A DNA stretch of 46,263 nucleotides from Chara braunii (GCA_003427395.1 BFEA01000226.1:1609639-1655901), one strand, 5' to 3'. Shown: positions 34,047 to 44,710, numbered from the stretch's first letter. The notes: generated from the sequence alone by a model not told the origin. Made by a program: numbers and translations.

Positions 34047-34652
34047 TGTCGAGCGCATCGGTCCGGCACCGCACAAGGCAGCGCGGGACCCTCCCGACCA
34101 CGTCACGCAGGAGTTAGTTTGTATCCTCGTCGCGAGTGTACATGGAGCTTCCGCAGGCCGCTCCGGCCGAGTGCGCCAGCCATACCTCTCGCGAGCCCCT
34201 ACGACAGGACAGGACCTACGCGAGGCACGACTTACCTCCACCTTACGGGAGTTGTCACCTCCCTTCGATGGGCGTATCCCCGTCGAGCTACTAGTCCACA
34301 GTACAAAAGCTGATCAGTTGCAATCGCAGAGGTGGACCAGCCGAGGGCGTTTCTCGTTCGCTATAGCATAGGGGGTACGCGCAGTAATACACCTGTATCG
34401 GACCCGCACGCGAACCGACATCTTGGGAGGCCGAAGTCCCAAGCGCGGTCAGGCGTCGGTCGACTAGGACGCATCCCACAGACCACGCGCACACCACTCT
34501 AAAGAACATAAAAATAAAACTCGCATATACACGTACATATACGTATGCATAACGACACTGCACAGACAACGTGACAACACTCCTAGTCCCTTAGTAGTCA
34601 TCCAATAACTCTCCGATGCGAAAGTCGGATAGGCGTCACGCGCGAGACTTAG

Positions 34653-34659
34653 TATAAAA
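34653..34659 (+). promoter_or_regulatory. TATA-like box 1 in element E (third copy)
   Basis: TATAAAA in GAGACTTAGTATAAAACC, about 600 bp from the element start. A stem CCGA-tgcgaaag-TCGG lies about 30 bases upstream. The same position is conserved in the right copy (18893). Confidence 0.4.
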
Positions 34660-35207
34660 CCGCGCGGACGCAGGGCCTACTCATGTCGACTCGCAATGCA
34701 AGTGTATGCAAGCGGTCGCAGTGATGGCGTACTATGTAGTACCCATACTCATGCAGCCCTCGTTAATCTCGAGGGTCGCATTCGACACTTAAGTGTCGGC
34801 TGACACGCGCCTTGAGGGTTAATCTCTCGACGTTGGACAAGCGCCAAGTGTTGTTAAAAACCACACCCTCTTCTGCACCCTGCGGAGAGTGGGTGGTACA
34901 CAGGTTCATATTTGTGGTGGCAATCGTCTCTTATCGCCCTGGAGACCAACTCCATCATCTAGGGTCTGGAGAGAAGTCAAGGGGTTTGACTTTGACGGTT
35001 GCCACGGACTACAACTTTCAACTATAAAATCTCTAAGAAGCAAAAATAGGCCGAAGGCCTCCTTATCCAAGTTCACAACCTTAGGTAACCTTTTCAATTG
35101 GCACCAACGGCCTACACTGATCCTGAATACACATACATATGTACGAATCCCTTAATCCCATAACTCTAGACACTAGGACGACGAAACGTCGTGCGCAGGA
35201 CGTTTAG

Positions 35208-35214
35208 TATAAAG
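35208..35214 (+). promoter_or_regulatory. TATA-like box 2 in element E (third copy only)
   Basis: TATAAAG in GGACGTTTAGTATAAAG. Its surroundings resemble box 1: CCCATAACTCTAG upstream, then a different stem ACGACG-aaa-CGTCGT, then TTTAGTATAAA. It looks like a diverged duplication of the promoter-like module about 550 bp downstream of the first; the right copy has only one. Confidence 0.35.
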
Positions 35215-36162
35215 TAGCGTGGTTGCGAGTCTGTCCTACACTAACCGGCGATGCTAGTCGTACGCGGTAATCACAGTTCCGGACTCGCGATATTGAATGG
35301 CTGAAGGAATATATCGTGAGGGGTTACCCTTCACGATATTGAACGGCTGAAGAACATGTCGTTCAACCCTCGCAACATTTCTGCCCTTAGGGTTGGGTGT
35401 CTCGACGGGCAGGGCAGATAGGCTCTGCGCGAGGAAAGGTTCCTTCCCCGCAGAGTCTAGGGCGTGGGATGTCCTGGATAAGGACCTTGAATCCCGACCC
35501 AGGACTAACGTCGGACTAAGAAATCCCTAAGAAGCACGCAACTGCATAAAGGGGGTTTATTTTTCTCTCTTGACCCCAACTCCGATTTTTTTACCTTTAG
35601 GCGAGGCCAACTTAGGCCACATGAATACTCAATATAAATACACACATATATATATATATACAAGGCGGAGTAAGTATGTGACGATCACTTCTCACAATCA
35701 CAGTGGGGCTGCTCATAACCATACGTATATGTGAGATCGCAGGGAGTCAATTCCAAAATCCGAACCACAGAACATACCTGCAATCACATCAAGGAATCAA
35801 ACAAGGTCCACACACTACACGGAGTCAACCCCAACCACTCTCTACACTCATACCCCTCGCTTTAGCCATGCAAAACCCAGCCTCTTGTCCAACCAACCAT
35901 AATTAAATACTCATCACCTTTGTTAAATGACCATTCAATAAAAGTCCGGGTGAAACCTTAACGAAACAAAAAAATCACCTGGGCTAAAACCTTTTAGGTT
36001 GAGTATTGAGGGTGAGTTGGAATTGAGTCGTAAGCCGACGAATCGGCAACCGACCTGTTATCATTGATAACAGAAGATGATCCTCAAGGGATCAAAATGA
36101 ATTTAGTCCAAGTCCTGAATCAGATCGACCAAGCTGGCCTGTAACACAAGACAGGTCAATTT

Positions 36163-36356
36163 CCAAGACTAACCCTATAAGTCCTATGAGGAATAGTCTT
36201 CATATCGTGGTCTCACCCAGGGAATTCAAGTTCTATTTAACTAAGTCTAAGTCTAAATTTTCAAGACTAACCCTATAAGTCCTATGGGGAATAGTCTTCA
36301 TATCGTGGTCTCACCCAGGGAATTCAAGTTCTATTTAACTAAGTCTAAGTCTACCT
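36163..36356 (+). repeat. 98-bp tandem duplication in E (third copy)
   Basis: Two nearly identical 98-bp units, starting AAGACTAACCCTATAAGTCC at about 36165 and 36263, differ at very few positions. The right copy has one diverged equivalent, so the duplication is recent in this copy (or an assembly product). Confidence 0.85.
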
Positions 36357-36463
36357 CTAAGCAAGTGCCAAAGAAAAGGTAGACCTTTGGCAGAATCTCC
36401 TCTATACAGAGTGGATCGCAAAAACTGTCACTTATCAGAATATAATCTAACTCCTTTAAACTA

Positions 36464-36740
36464 ACAAAATTTTGGCAGCGCTTCCCGTAGGAAAAGTGTC
36501 TTTTCATAATTTATCTGAGTCCAAACAAGAAACCAATAATTGCTCTTGACTGTCCAAAGTCAAATTTTGTCTAACTCTCTGAATTAGCAAAAATTTGGGC
36601 AGTATTCCCTTTAGGAAATGAGACTTCCCAGATTTTTACCAAGCCATGTATAAAAAGTCAGACAAGTTCGAGCTTTGGAAAACCAAACTTCGACTAACTC
36701 CTTGGATTTGCAGAAATTTCGGCAGCGCTTCCCGTAGGAA
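36464..36740 (+). repeat. Three tandem units of about 120 bp in E (third copy)
   Basis: Same unit and order as 20090-20370. The core GGCAGCGCTTCCCGTAGGAAAAGTG is best preserved in units 1 and 3; unit 2 reads GGGCAGTATTCCCTTTAGG. The period and unit count agree between copies. Confidence 0.75.
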
Positions 36741-37055
36741 AAGTGACTTACCAAGATTTTTATACAAGCCCAAGTATAATAAATAATATCAGAAAATGCA
36801 AAAATTGATCTAAGTAAAAAAATTATCACAGAAAATGCAGAAATTGAAACTAACTCCTATGACTCTAGCACGTGGCGAACTTCTACAGCAACTACCTGCT
36901 AACTGAAACTCAGACTGAGTAGTGATCTCATTCAGCCATATGCAAGCCAAACCACAAGGGTAAGTACTCTCACCAACCCAATTTACCTTTAACAAATAAT
37001 AGTTCATAGTCTTTCAATGATTTATCCCCTTATACCCTGCTTACATAGGGCATTT

Positions 37056-37391
37056 GAGATTGGTCATTCGTCTTAGAAACAATGTCAACTCTCTGCCTTA
37101 GTTATACACGAACAGGTTGCATAACTACTTTTCTTTTCATTGGGCACATGACTAATCCATTCGTCTTAGAAACAATACTTAGTCGCCCTAAACTGTTTAA
37201 GTAACCAAGTTATATATACTTCTATGAACTTAATCTTCAAAAATGAGCGTAGGGCTGGATCATTCGGCTTAGAAACAATGTTCAGCCTGCCCAAGTTACC
37301 TTCGGTTATAACTCTAAGTTATACTCTCTTCATTTGCAATAAGGCTATAGACAGACCATTCGTCTTAGAAATAATGTTTGGCTAACCTTGT

Positions 37392-37447
<56 letters not shown>

Positions 37448-37895
37448 TAATATTCCTTCATTCTCGTTATAGTCATGTGGCCTCAGACTTGGACCATTCA
37501 TCTTAGAAACAATGTTTAGTCCTTTGGCCTGAACCCCCCTCAGAATGAAACAACCAAAGAGAGTTGAGTCATTCGTCTTAGAAACAATGCTCAATTCCCC
37601 TTTGCTCAGCACTTAAAAAGGCAGAGTACTCTGGGCCAAGACCCAGAGACTGCTCAGAAACCACCCAAAATAAACAGCGACCAGACCATTCGTCTTAGAA
37701 ACAACGTTTGGTCCTCAAACGCAAGCAATCAATACCCCTCAAAGTAAGTAGTCAGGCCATTCATCTTAGAAACAATGTATGACACAGTTAAATAAACACA
37801 ACGACCAAGCCATTCGTTTAGAAACAATGCTTGGCCCTTAAGAAAACAGAACAAAACACAGCAGTAAGGCCATTCATCTTAGAAACAATTCCTGG
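37056..37895 (+). repeat. Array of ten loop-conserved, stem-covarying hairpins
   Basis: Each unit has the loop CATTCGTCTTAGAAACAAT or a near variant. Flanks, 5' arm/3' arm: TTGGT/GTCAA plus GAGA/TCTC (37056); GACTAA/TTAGTC (37150); GGCTGGAT/GTTCAGCC (37252); TAGACAGAC/GTTTGGCTA (37348, one mismatch); GACTTGGAC/GTTTAGTC (37486, one bulge); GAGTTGAGT/GCTCAATTC (37561); GACCAGAC/GTTTGGTC (37679); GTCAGGC/GTATGAC (37751, one mismatch); CCAAGC/GCTTGG (37805); AGG/CCT (37865, weak). Some have outer pairing too (GGGC/GCCC round unit 2, CAAAG/CTTTG round unit 6). G-T wobbles are common, as expected for RNA. Spacing is 50-140 bases. A (TA)n-(GA)n microsatellite (about 37395-37446) sits between units 4 and 5. 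Function unknown. Confidence 0.88.
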
Positions 37896-38429
37896 CCCTA
37901 TACGACCCGTTCAAGCGCAAACAAAACTGCCTTCCTCTCACCCTTCCCCCTGATGCAACCCGAACAATCTGCTTTCAGACAAACAAAGAACTGAAACTGC
38001 CTTTGTACATATATTCCTTTACTTAGTCTGATTTATGTCATGAAGGTCAACCCAAAAAGTCGAAGTAGGGGTGCATGCAATACATTCAACCAATACATAG
38101 GGAGATGTATAAATAGGGGTTATAACTGGGTTTCTAGAGGGAAGCAAAATGGTTACCCGCCTGCTCCCTGCCTCCAGAACTCCTCCTGAGTTCCGGCAGA
38201 GCTCCCGCAATCGGTGGGTTGACTCCCCACAAAGCCTTGGCGCGGATTACGGGTTGCAATCCCACCTGCCGCTTTCCTCTCAGAACCAATAGACTAGACT
38301 TAGAGTAAGACGGACAGATAGAGATAGTTATGAGACTCTCAGATACAAGAGAGGTGCACTCAGACTCGCGTGAGAGAGCCTCGATACCTTGAGTCGCCTG
38401 AGGGTCCCGCAATGGTGGCCAAGTGTAAC

Positions 38430-40800
38430 AGCTTGGTCAAACTCAAAGTCCAACTACTGAGCTCAATCCTCTGATGGTCCCCCAAGTCACAGCAATAGCC
38501 CCCTTTTAGCAGTCACAACCCCTGGTTACGGCAGCAGCCTTTCCTTCAGCCCAGTCACCTTCCCGTACTATCCCTTTGCTTCCTCACATGATGCTGCAAC
38601 CGTACAGCCTCTAAAAAGTCAAAGCCAGTCAACGCAGCAACCTACACCCAACCCCAGCAACTGCTTTAGCAGACACCGCAGTTAAAACGAATTGCAGAGC
38701 GCCCGACTATGGGGTGGCAAAGGCCCCCCAGTGGCCAGGATGCACAACAGCAGTTAGTGTCAGCAGCAGCCTCTACACACAGTCGGTCTTATAGCAACAT
38801 GCCTTTAACAACCCACTCATTTACACCTGTCAGCAACTCAGTAACCAAACATCGTGCCTGAGCAGAACTGTGCGAAATACCCATAGGCACAACAATCACT
38901 GTCATGGCAACATACCTACCAGATACGAATATCGCAGTGCCAGGCTCGGAGGTACCTAGCGAAGTGTATGGTCGCTTCACAGGTAGCCAATAAGCCGCCC
39001 AACAGGAAGAGCAGGCAGGCGTGACGGAAAATCCTCAGTGTCAAACTCCATAGATCGCAGTAGGAGCAAAAAAAACAGTAACGCTGTCTGTCTCAGACTA
39101 CGACCTTCGAACACCGACTATCGCCCTGGCACCTTTCTTAGTATCCCCTGCACCAGCCTAATCACTGCTACTCAGCAGCCTAAAACAGCCTGTAGCAATC
39201 AACAACAACCAGTAACAGCATGTCGCGGCCTCCCTTGCAGTTCATTCGCTTCCCCCAAACTGTTGCAGCAACTTCAAGTTCCCTCCATGGTGTTGTAGTC
39301 ATGCAGAAGGTTCAACAACCGCTATGGATCTGGCATGCGAACAAGTCTCAAATCATGCGACTAGTCTCCTCATGCTCCGTATATGGAGGCGTACAGCAGG
39401 CTAGTTACCAAAATAAGCCTTCCAATCCCACCGCCTACTCACAGTCACTCCACTCACGATCCTGCGCAGCACTCTACGTCAGTCCACAGACAAATCATAA
39501 TGCTCCGGCTTGCAGTTGTTGCTTCCACTGTCGAGGCAGACAACATTCCAGCTGGTGAGCAGACCCCTTAATCATGTAGCTCGCGTCCCCGTTGTTAGAG
39601 TTGCTGAGACGCGTGGCTCACTAGCCCAGTCGTGAGTCTTTACCCTCATCCACAGCTTAGCGCTCAGACATCGAATAATACAGTAACCGCCTGCCTGTGC
39701 CTCGTCACGAGACCGCCCCGTCAGCAGCTGAGACTTTGTAAGTAATCGCTAGGACCAGGTACAAAAGTTCTTCCTCACCTAGTACCTTCAATGTATCCGG
39801 CCAACCATTTCCACGAGGTTTATTCAACTCCTGATATCCGTACTCAGAGGAAACAGATACGAACGAGCGGGAGAGTACTCGTGCTAACAACCTTAGCCAT
39901 CTCGGTCCTCAGAGGCGAGCACCAAGGCAAGCCCCGCTGAACTAATGCCCACGGCTATGGATTGCCGCTTCTCTGTTTCCACCACCCGGACGCAGACGTA
40001 TCTTTTGCTAACGCAAAGATAGATACATCTTCCAGCCTCGAATGTTTCCTTCCCGCGCGCAGCCCGTGACGATGGCGCTCCTAAACTACTAACTCTATTC
40101 CAAATCTAACTCCACAGTCGAGGCCGCACTCCTTAATAACCCCAGAACCCAGTCTCCGTTTACCGAGGGAAGCTGAAAAACGGCCGAGTCATCCAACCTT
40201 TACCCCTGCTGGCTTCTTCCCCCACCATAACCAAATGCACAACGCGTCCTACTAGCTCGCTCTTCAACAGCCCGAGCGCCCAAACCACTGGTCTTTGCTT
40301 TTTTCTTCAAAAGCCCATGATAGACCCCTACTCTCTTCCTTCCCCTACCTACACTACAACCCTGCGCACCTTCTTTTCTTCATAACTTCTATCATACACC
40401 TCCTCGCACCGATCCAACCTCGGATCTGGGGTCGCCTGCCCCAAAAACCGTTGGATCGCCCCTCCTTCACTCCCGGACCTCTCTCTATCGACCGCACTCC
40501 GCCCCCTCTGCTGCGCTTGAGCTCGCAGTTGCGATCTTCACTTCGTTTCCACTGAACCTGGCAAGGCCTATGTCCAGGTTCATCCGGCCTTCACCACGTC
40601 GTATCTTGCTTGCTCCTTCGCTACCACTTCCGCCGTTCTGCACCCCACCACTCATCTCGGTTCATTTTCCCGCTGCCCGCCACTCCTTACCCTTGGCTCA
40701 CCGTATTAACGCTCACCGCCATTACTTCCTCCCGTTGACGTCCCACCCCCGACTTCTTTCGGCACTGCGAGGTCTGATAACACTTAACCATGAGAAAAGC
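38430..40800. other. Interior of E specific to the third copy, no gene seen
   Basis: After about 38430 the similarity to the other E copies stops and resumes near 41450. The stretch is C-rich on the plus strand, with CAGCA/CAACA-rich segments (38520-39550). Its short open frames lack recognisable domains. It may be a replaced module or simply too diverged to align by eye. Confidence 0.4.
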
Positions 40801-40805
40801 AGTCG

Positions 40806-40906
40806 GTTGTCGGACCCTCTCGCCGATTTATGCGCTTCGCCCCTGCGCAGGGGGCCATGCTAATTTTCTTTGCATTGTTCCAGTTTTAGCCGATGTCCCG
40901 AAGGAC
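40806..40906 (-). pseudogene. U6: U6 snRNA pseudogene
   Basis: On the minus strand it begins GTCCTTCGGGACATCGGC (the U6 5' stem-loop). It continues TAAAACTGGAACAATGCAAAG, then ATTAGCATGGCCCCCTGCGC, GCGCATAAATCGG and finally GGTCC, the full U6 order over about 101 nt. U6 is the catalytic snRNA of the spliceosome. Here the essential ACAGAGA box reads GCAAAGA, the 3' stem region is altered and there is no terminal T run, so it is a retroposed or decayed copy. It lies antisense inside the third E copy, with only about five bases between its 5' end and the hammerhead relic. Confidence 0.82.
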
Positions 40907-40911
40907 TCCAA

Positions 40912-40965
40912 TCGGGGCTGTGCCCCGTGGTATTGTACCTTGTCCCCGAGAAACGAGACCGTTTA
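40912..40965 (+). ncRNA. Degenerate hammerhead-like relic
   Basis: CGGGGCTGTGCCCC corresponds to helix I of the intact ribozyme (GGGGCACAGCCCC, the same 13-mer in reverse complement). It is followed at matching distance by TCCCCGAGAAACGAGACCGTTT, against TCCGACGAAAC...GACCCGTTT in the intact one. An A-rich tract follows in both. The CTGATGA box is destroyed, so it cannot be active. Confidence 0.4.
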
Positions 40966-41631
40966 CCCAGAACAAAGGATGAAAAAAAAGAATGATAAAA
41001 ATAAAAACAAAAATAAAAATATATAAACCTAGTCTTTCTAAAAGTGGACTACTGCCCCTCCCCCCCTGCCAGTCCCGTGGGTCGGGCCTGCTATCACACC
41101 TACCAGCAAAAGCTGAGGGGGATCATAGCCCTGACGGCCCTCCACCCCTCGACTTTCTCCTCACTGCTCCGTTGCTCTCGTTTCGCAATCTGCTGGCCTC
41201 GATCCCCGTACCTTCGCTGAAGCAGTCCAGTGTCGTAACCTATAGGGCTAAGCCCAAGCCTAAGACCAATAGGCGCGGAAACCCATATATGGAGCAGCGT
41301 CGCACTACACTTGGGCCAAAGCTCGGCCTAGGCCCCTTATCTACCGCACGGCCATACGTGTGGTCGCCAGGCTTCCGCACCAGTTTGAGCAAGCTGTGTC
41401 GTAACCACCTCGCGCGCCATCCCGTAGGCCAAAACTACCGCTGGTCAAATACGTGGGACAAAACAAGACGCGCGTCTTAAGCTTACGCGCTCACACACCC
41501 TCTATCCGGGCGAATGCGAGTCACAGACGCGGCCGCCCCTCATGCGGCCTACTCAAACCTTAATCCAACTTATTTTCTATCACTTGCAAAAAACTAGGGC
41601 GGATACCCTTGTAAGGGTATTCACACCGACA

Positions 41632-43763
41632 CCGTTGGCCCTCTTATTATTTGTTCTACAATTAGAAGTCCTTCAAAACAACAGTAGGCGGAATGGTAAG
41701 ATTAGGGGTCTGAGGCTATCCTCCTCCCTTCAATGGAAGGGGGGAGCGATTGCAGATGACCTGACTGTACCCAGAGACACTTGTACTCCCTCCCTCCTAA
41801 AGCCTGTGTGTCAATTGCGGAATGAGGCAAGTACCGACCAATTCATTTGACCGCTTCTTGGGAGTACAAGTGTCTCTCTCTGATTGTTCGGCTGTGCAGG
41901 ATGGGATCTTGGCAGAGAAGGTGTCAGCGAGAATCGCAGGTTGGATACGAAGCCACAAACTCTCGCTGTATGGGAGGGCCCTGGTGTTATCTGCAGCGGC
42001 GTTCTCTATTTTATGGTTCCCGCTCACAGTACATAGACTGGGGGAAGGGGCCTATGCGAAGATCAGAAGCGCGGCAACCCGGTATCTTTGGAAACCAGGT
42101 GTCTCCAATGACCAAGGATTCCTTCCTAAAGTTGCATGGGAAACAATTGCATCAACTAGGGAAAAACGGGGGCTAGGAATCCTGGATCCCATCCAGCAAA
42201 ATCTGGCCTTGTTGTGTAAGTGGGTGATTGCGGCTACCTGGGGTAATAGGACAAAATTGTGGGTAGCTTTGGCAGAGTACATCTTGGCTCTGGAGCGGGG
42301 TCTGTCAAAGGGGGAGGATGTGTGGAAATGTATGTTTATTCCTTCCTTTGCCAACAGGCGCCCCAAATCAAGATTTTGGAGGGGCATATTACACGCTTGG
42401 TACAAGCTGTTCCCCAAAGAAAGGGCTCAACCCGCATCGAAGTGGGAAGCTTTGAACCAGATTATATTTGAGAACCCCCTGATCCTTCAGCCAGATGGCT
42501 CCCCGTTACTAGCCGATGGAAGCCCAGGCAGTTTTGGCAGGGGCTGGGTAGAGAATGGGATTATCCAAATTAAAGACATATGGGATCTAAACAAAGGAAA
42601 CTGGAAGACAGCGGGAGACCTACGCTTACGCCTGCCACGCAGGCATAATGTGGGAGCAAATTTGAAACTAATAGTTTCGACCATTCCTGAATTTTGGATA
42701 GGTTTGATGAAGGGGCAAACGGAAGCCCGGGTGGGTACTTGGGTCCAGGACCCGGGGGACACAGAGACCTTTTCGAAAGTTTTGGGTCCGGACCTGTCTC
42801 GGGGTGTGCAGGTTCAAGTGTGGGCACTCGGACCAGGGAAGACCAAGGAAACACCTTTGTTGCACAGAGGGGAAAAGGTACTCACTGGGACAGAAGGGTA
42901 CGTGGAAAGCAGAGTTTGGACCTCGGGCCCCTCGACCAAGGCTAAAAACCTGTTGTTGTTTGAAAACGCTGAGGGTATTACGTTAGAACCAGCACAGTTT
43001 GGTTGGCGGGGATTAATGTCGCCTGACTCTTTCTCTGCGGCATTTGAGTACAGCACAAGATGGGGAGTGGCCATACAAAGCGCAGGCAGAAGTGGTGGCC
43101 GCTGAACGGCTGTCAAAGATTGAAGGCTTTCAAGTGGGGTCTTTGGACCTCCATGGGCTCTGGAGGGCACTTAAGCTGATCCCCTCGCAGAAACAAGCTA
43201 GCTTAATGTGGTTACAGTCACTGTTGGTGACTGCCTCAGCAATCTGGCTGGTCTCAAAGGGGATGGAAATATCGGAAATCTGCTCCAGATGCCAATGGGG
43301 ATGGGAGACCACCAACCACCTATGGTTATATTGTCCATTCTCGCTATAGCTGTGGGATTGGTGGAAAGCACATTGGCGGGTTTTCACTGATGCAGAGTTT
43401 AACTTGTCCCAGGAGTGGATACTGTATGCCCACTGCCCGTCTGAGACGGTTCTGACAACCGGTTGGGGTTATGTAGCTTTGGTATGCAGAGGGGTACTAA
43501 TGGAGGTCATATGGAAAGCCAGGAACAAGGCGCTTTTTAAACAAGAAGGGTCGACGTGCGCTGAGATGATAGCCTCCACCAAAAATAGGATTAGGCTCGC
43601 CATAAGAGCCGAATGGCAACATTCTAAATCCCACTCGAGGAAAGGGCGGTTTTGGTTTGGTAATACTTGGGCCAAAAAGGGAGTGTTAGTCTCCCTTTCT
43701 CCTGACTCCAAATTGCAGTTTAGCAAAAGGCTTTACCCGAGACAAGAACCGGAGGTATCTTAG
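41632..43763 (+). pseudogene. LINE ORF2 3' part: rest of reverse transcriptase, zf-RVT C-terminus
   Basis: Starts with PLALLLFVLQLEVL, directly continuing motif B broken at 34046. It reaches the catalytic palm motif as AIADDLTV (family FADD/YADD). Soon after, about 60 residues expected in the family are missing and the frame shifts (41790-41860, at an 18-bp inverted repeat). It then runs FLGVQVSLSDCS, LSLYGRALVLSAAAFSILWF and GLGILDPIQQNLALLCKW, the thumb and connection. A second frameshift near 43050-43100 leads to the zf-RVT zinc finger CSRCQWGWETTNHLWLYC. A TAG at 43347 follows, then VIWKARNKALFKQE, typical of plant LINE ORF2 ends. Not functional. Confidence 0.88.
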
Positions 43764-44113
43764 AGCCGTTTTAGGCCTGAGGAGATCTCCTTGCCTTCGG
43801 TGTTCTCTTTTGCTGTTTCCTGATAGAATAGGCTCCCTTAGCTCTTAGGTTTTCATTTTGTTGGATAGAAAACTTTGTTGTTTCGTAGCTTGTTGTAGAG
43901 GTTCTTTCCTTTTATGGTTGGTAGTATAGTTTGGTAGGGTTGGGGTGCTAGGGGGTGCTATATGTCATGGAGAAGTCAGGTCTCTGTTTTGGTATGAAGC
44001 TGTAGTAACGAGAATCCAGCCCGGATGGCTGTAAGCGAAACCGGCTGATGCTGCCGGGATAACTCCGGGTGGGATTGTGAGGTCCCCGGCCTCGATCTTG
44101 TTTCCTTGGAGGG

Positions 44114-44144
<31 letters not shown>
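43764..44144 (+). other. LINE 3' UTR and poly(A) tail
   Basis: About 350 bp of non-coding sequence. A GC-rich hairpin-prone segment lies at 44010-44090 (including CCGGgataactCCGG). The sequence ends in 31 A (44114-44144). The direct repeat CTACAGGTT follows two bases later. Confidence 0.8.
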
Positions 44145-44146
<2 letters not shown>

Positions 44147-44155
44147 CTACAGGTT

Positions 44156-44619
44156 ATCCGGTTTCTCACATAGAGGGGAAGGCACGGAACCACCTATTTG
44201 CTATATAACTTTCTCAGCCATCTATCCCCCCACCTCACTTGGAACACTGCTAGTCTGTTGAGACTTCTCAGCCCCCTGCATCATCTTGATGTCAACTTCG
44301 AGGGAGAGGATCCATGTCTTTAGTCGCACGTATTCTCAAAGCGCGCGGCGGGGGAAGCTGAATTGAAGCAAGGTTCCCCCCGCCCCCAAAAAATAAAAAA
44401 GTGAAGCAAGGCGCTCGATGGGGTTGTGCGCGCGCTTTTTCTGCGAAATACCGACACCGGGCGCGGGCAAACGGTGGTTTCCAAATTTCCGAAATTTACC
44501 GGCGGCGCTAAGGGAGGTGTCATCATCGAACTACCGGTAGGGAGTCGTAAGGCATCGCTCCACCGCTAACTGTGCAACTACCAGAGCCCTGAATACTCCT
44601 CTAGAAAATGGAGAGATAC
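44156..44619. other. No recognised feature
   Basis: Flanking sequence after the LINE. Short open frames only, no repeats or motifs recognised. Confidence 0.4.
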
Positions 44620-44710
44620 ATTTCTATTCTATAGCCAAATGTGAAAAGGACAAAAGCACGGCGGCGTATCTTTCAGATTCAGAGCTGCATATGGGCCTCG
44701 CCACACCACT
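44620..44710 (-). mobile_element. Partial MITE of the GGGCCTCG family
   Basis: On the minus strand GAAAGATACGCCGCCGTGC and TTTTGTCCTTTTCACAT align with the right half of the complete copy at 45336-45457. The termini are decayed. Confidence 0.45.

Larger units (their letters stand above)
34047..41631 (+). mobile_element. Element E, third copy, complete (7,585 bp) inside the LINE
   Basis: It opens TGTCGAGCGC and closes CACCGACA, giving TG...CA ends with a 5-bp inverted repeat (TGTCG/CGACA). CCGT flanks it on both sides (34043-34046, 41632-41635; the match extends to CCGTTG if the boundary is shifted). Removing E plus one CCGT restores the LINE frame through GCPLA, which fixes the borders. There is no second long direct repeat inside, so it is not a two-LTR element. 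I see no gag, pol or transposase. A giant solo LTR or non-autonomous LARD-like element is the best reading. Its first 4.3 kb matches the other E copies; about 38430-41450 does not. Confidence 0.75.
28666..44155 (+). mobile_element. L1-type LINE, defective, interrupted by element E
   Basis: The element proper is about 28675-44144. It has a 5' UTR of roughly 530 bp, ORF1 (29211-31840), ORF2 (32015-43763, split by E at 34047-41631), a 3' UTR and a 31-base poly(A) at 44114-44144. The 9-mer CTACAGGTT occurs at 28666-28674 and again just after the poly(A) at 44147-44155, a credible target-site duplication. Without E the length is about 7.9 kb. Several stops, two frameshifts and lost endonuclease residues make it inactive. 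Because an adaptor lies inside ORF1, the 5' part may derive from a different LINE copy. Confidence 0.8.

Noticed and set aside
40806-40906. Functional U6 gene
   Set aside because: The ACAGAGA box is mutated and there is no terminal T run or recognisable upstream element at the right spacing.
34047-41631. Element E as a Helitron
   Set aside because: A hairpin does lie near the 3' end (ATACCCTTGTAAGGGTAT), but the ends are TG...CA rather than TC...CTRR, and there is a flanking duplication.
44040-44090. Possible hammerhead core (CTGATG near GAAACC) in the LINE 3' UTR
   Set aside because: The box reads CTGATGC, the GAAAC-like word lies upstream of it, and no cleavage triplet or helix II fits.
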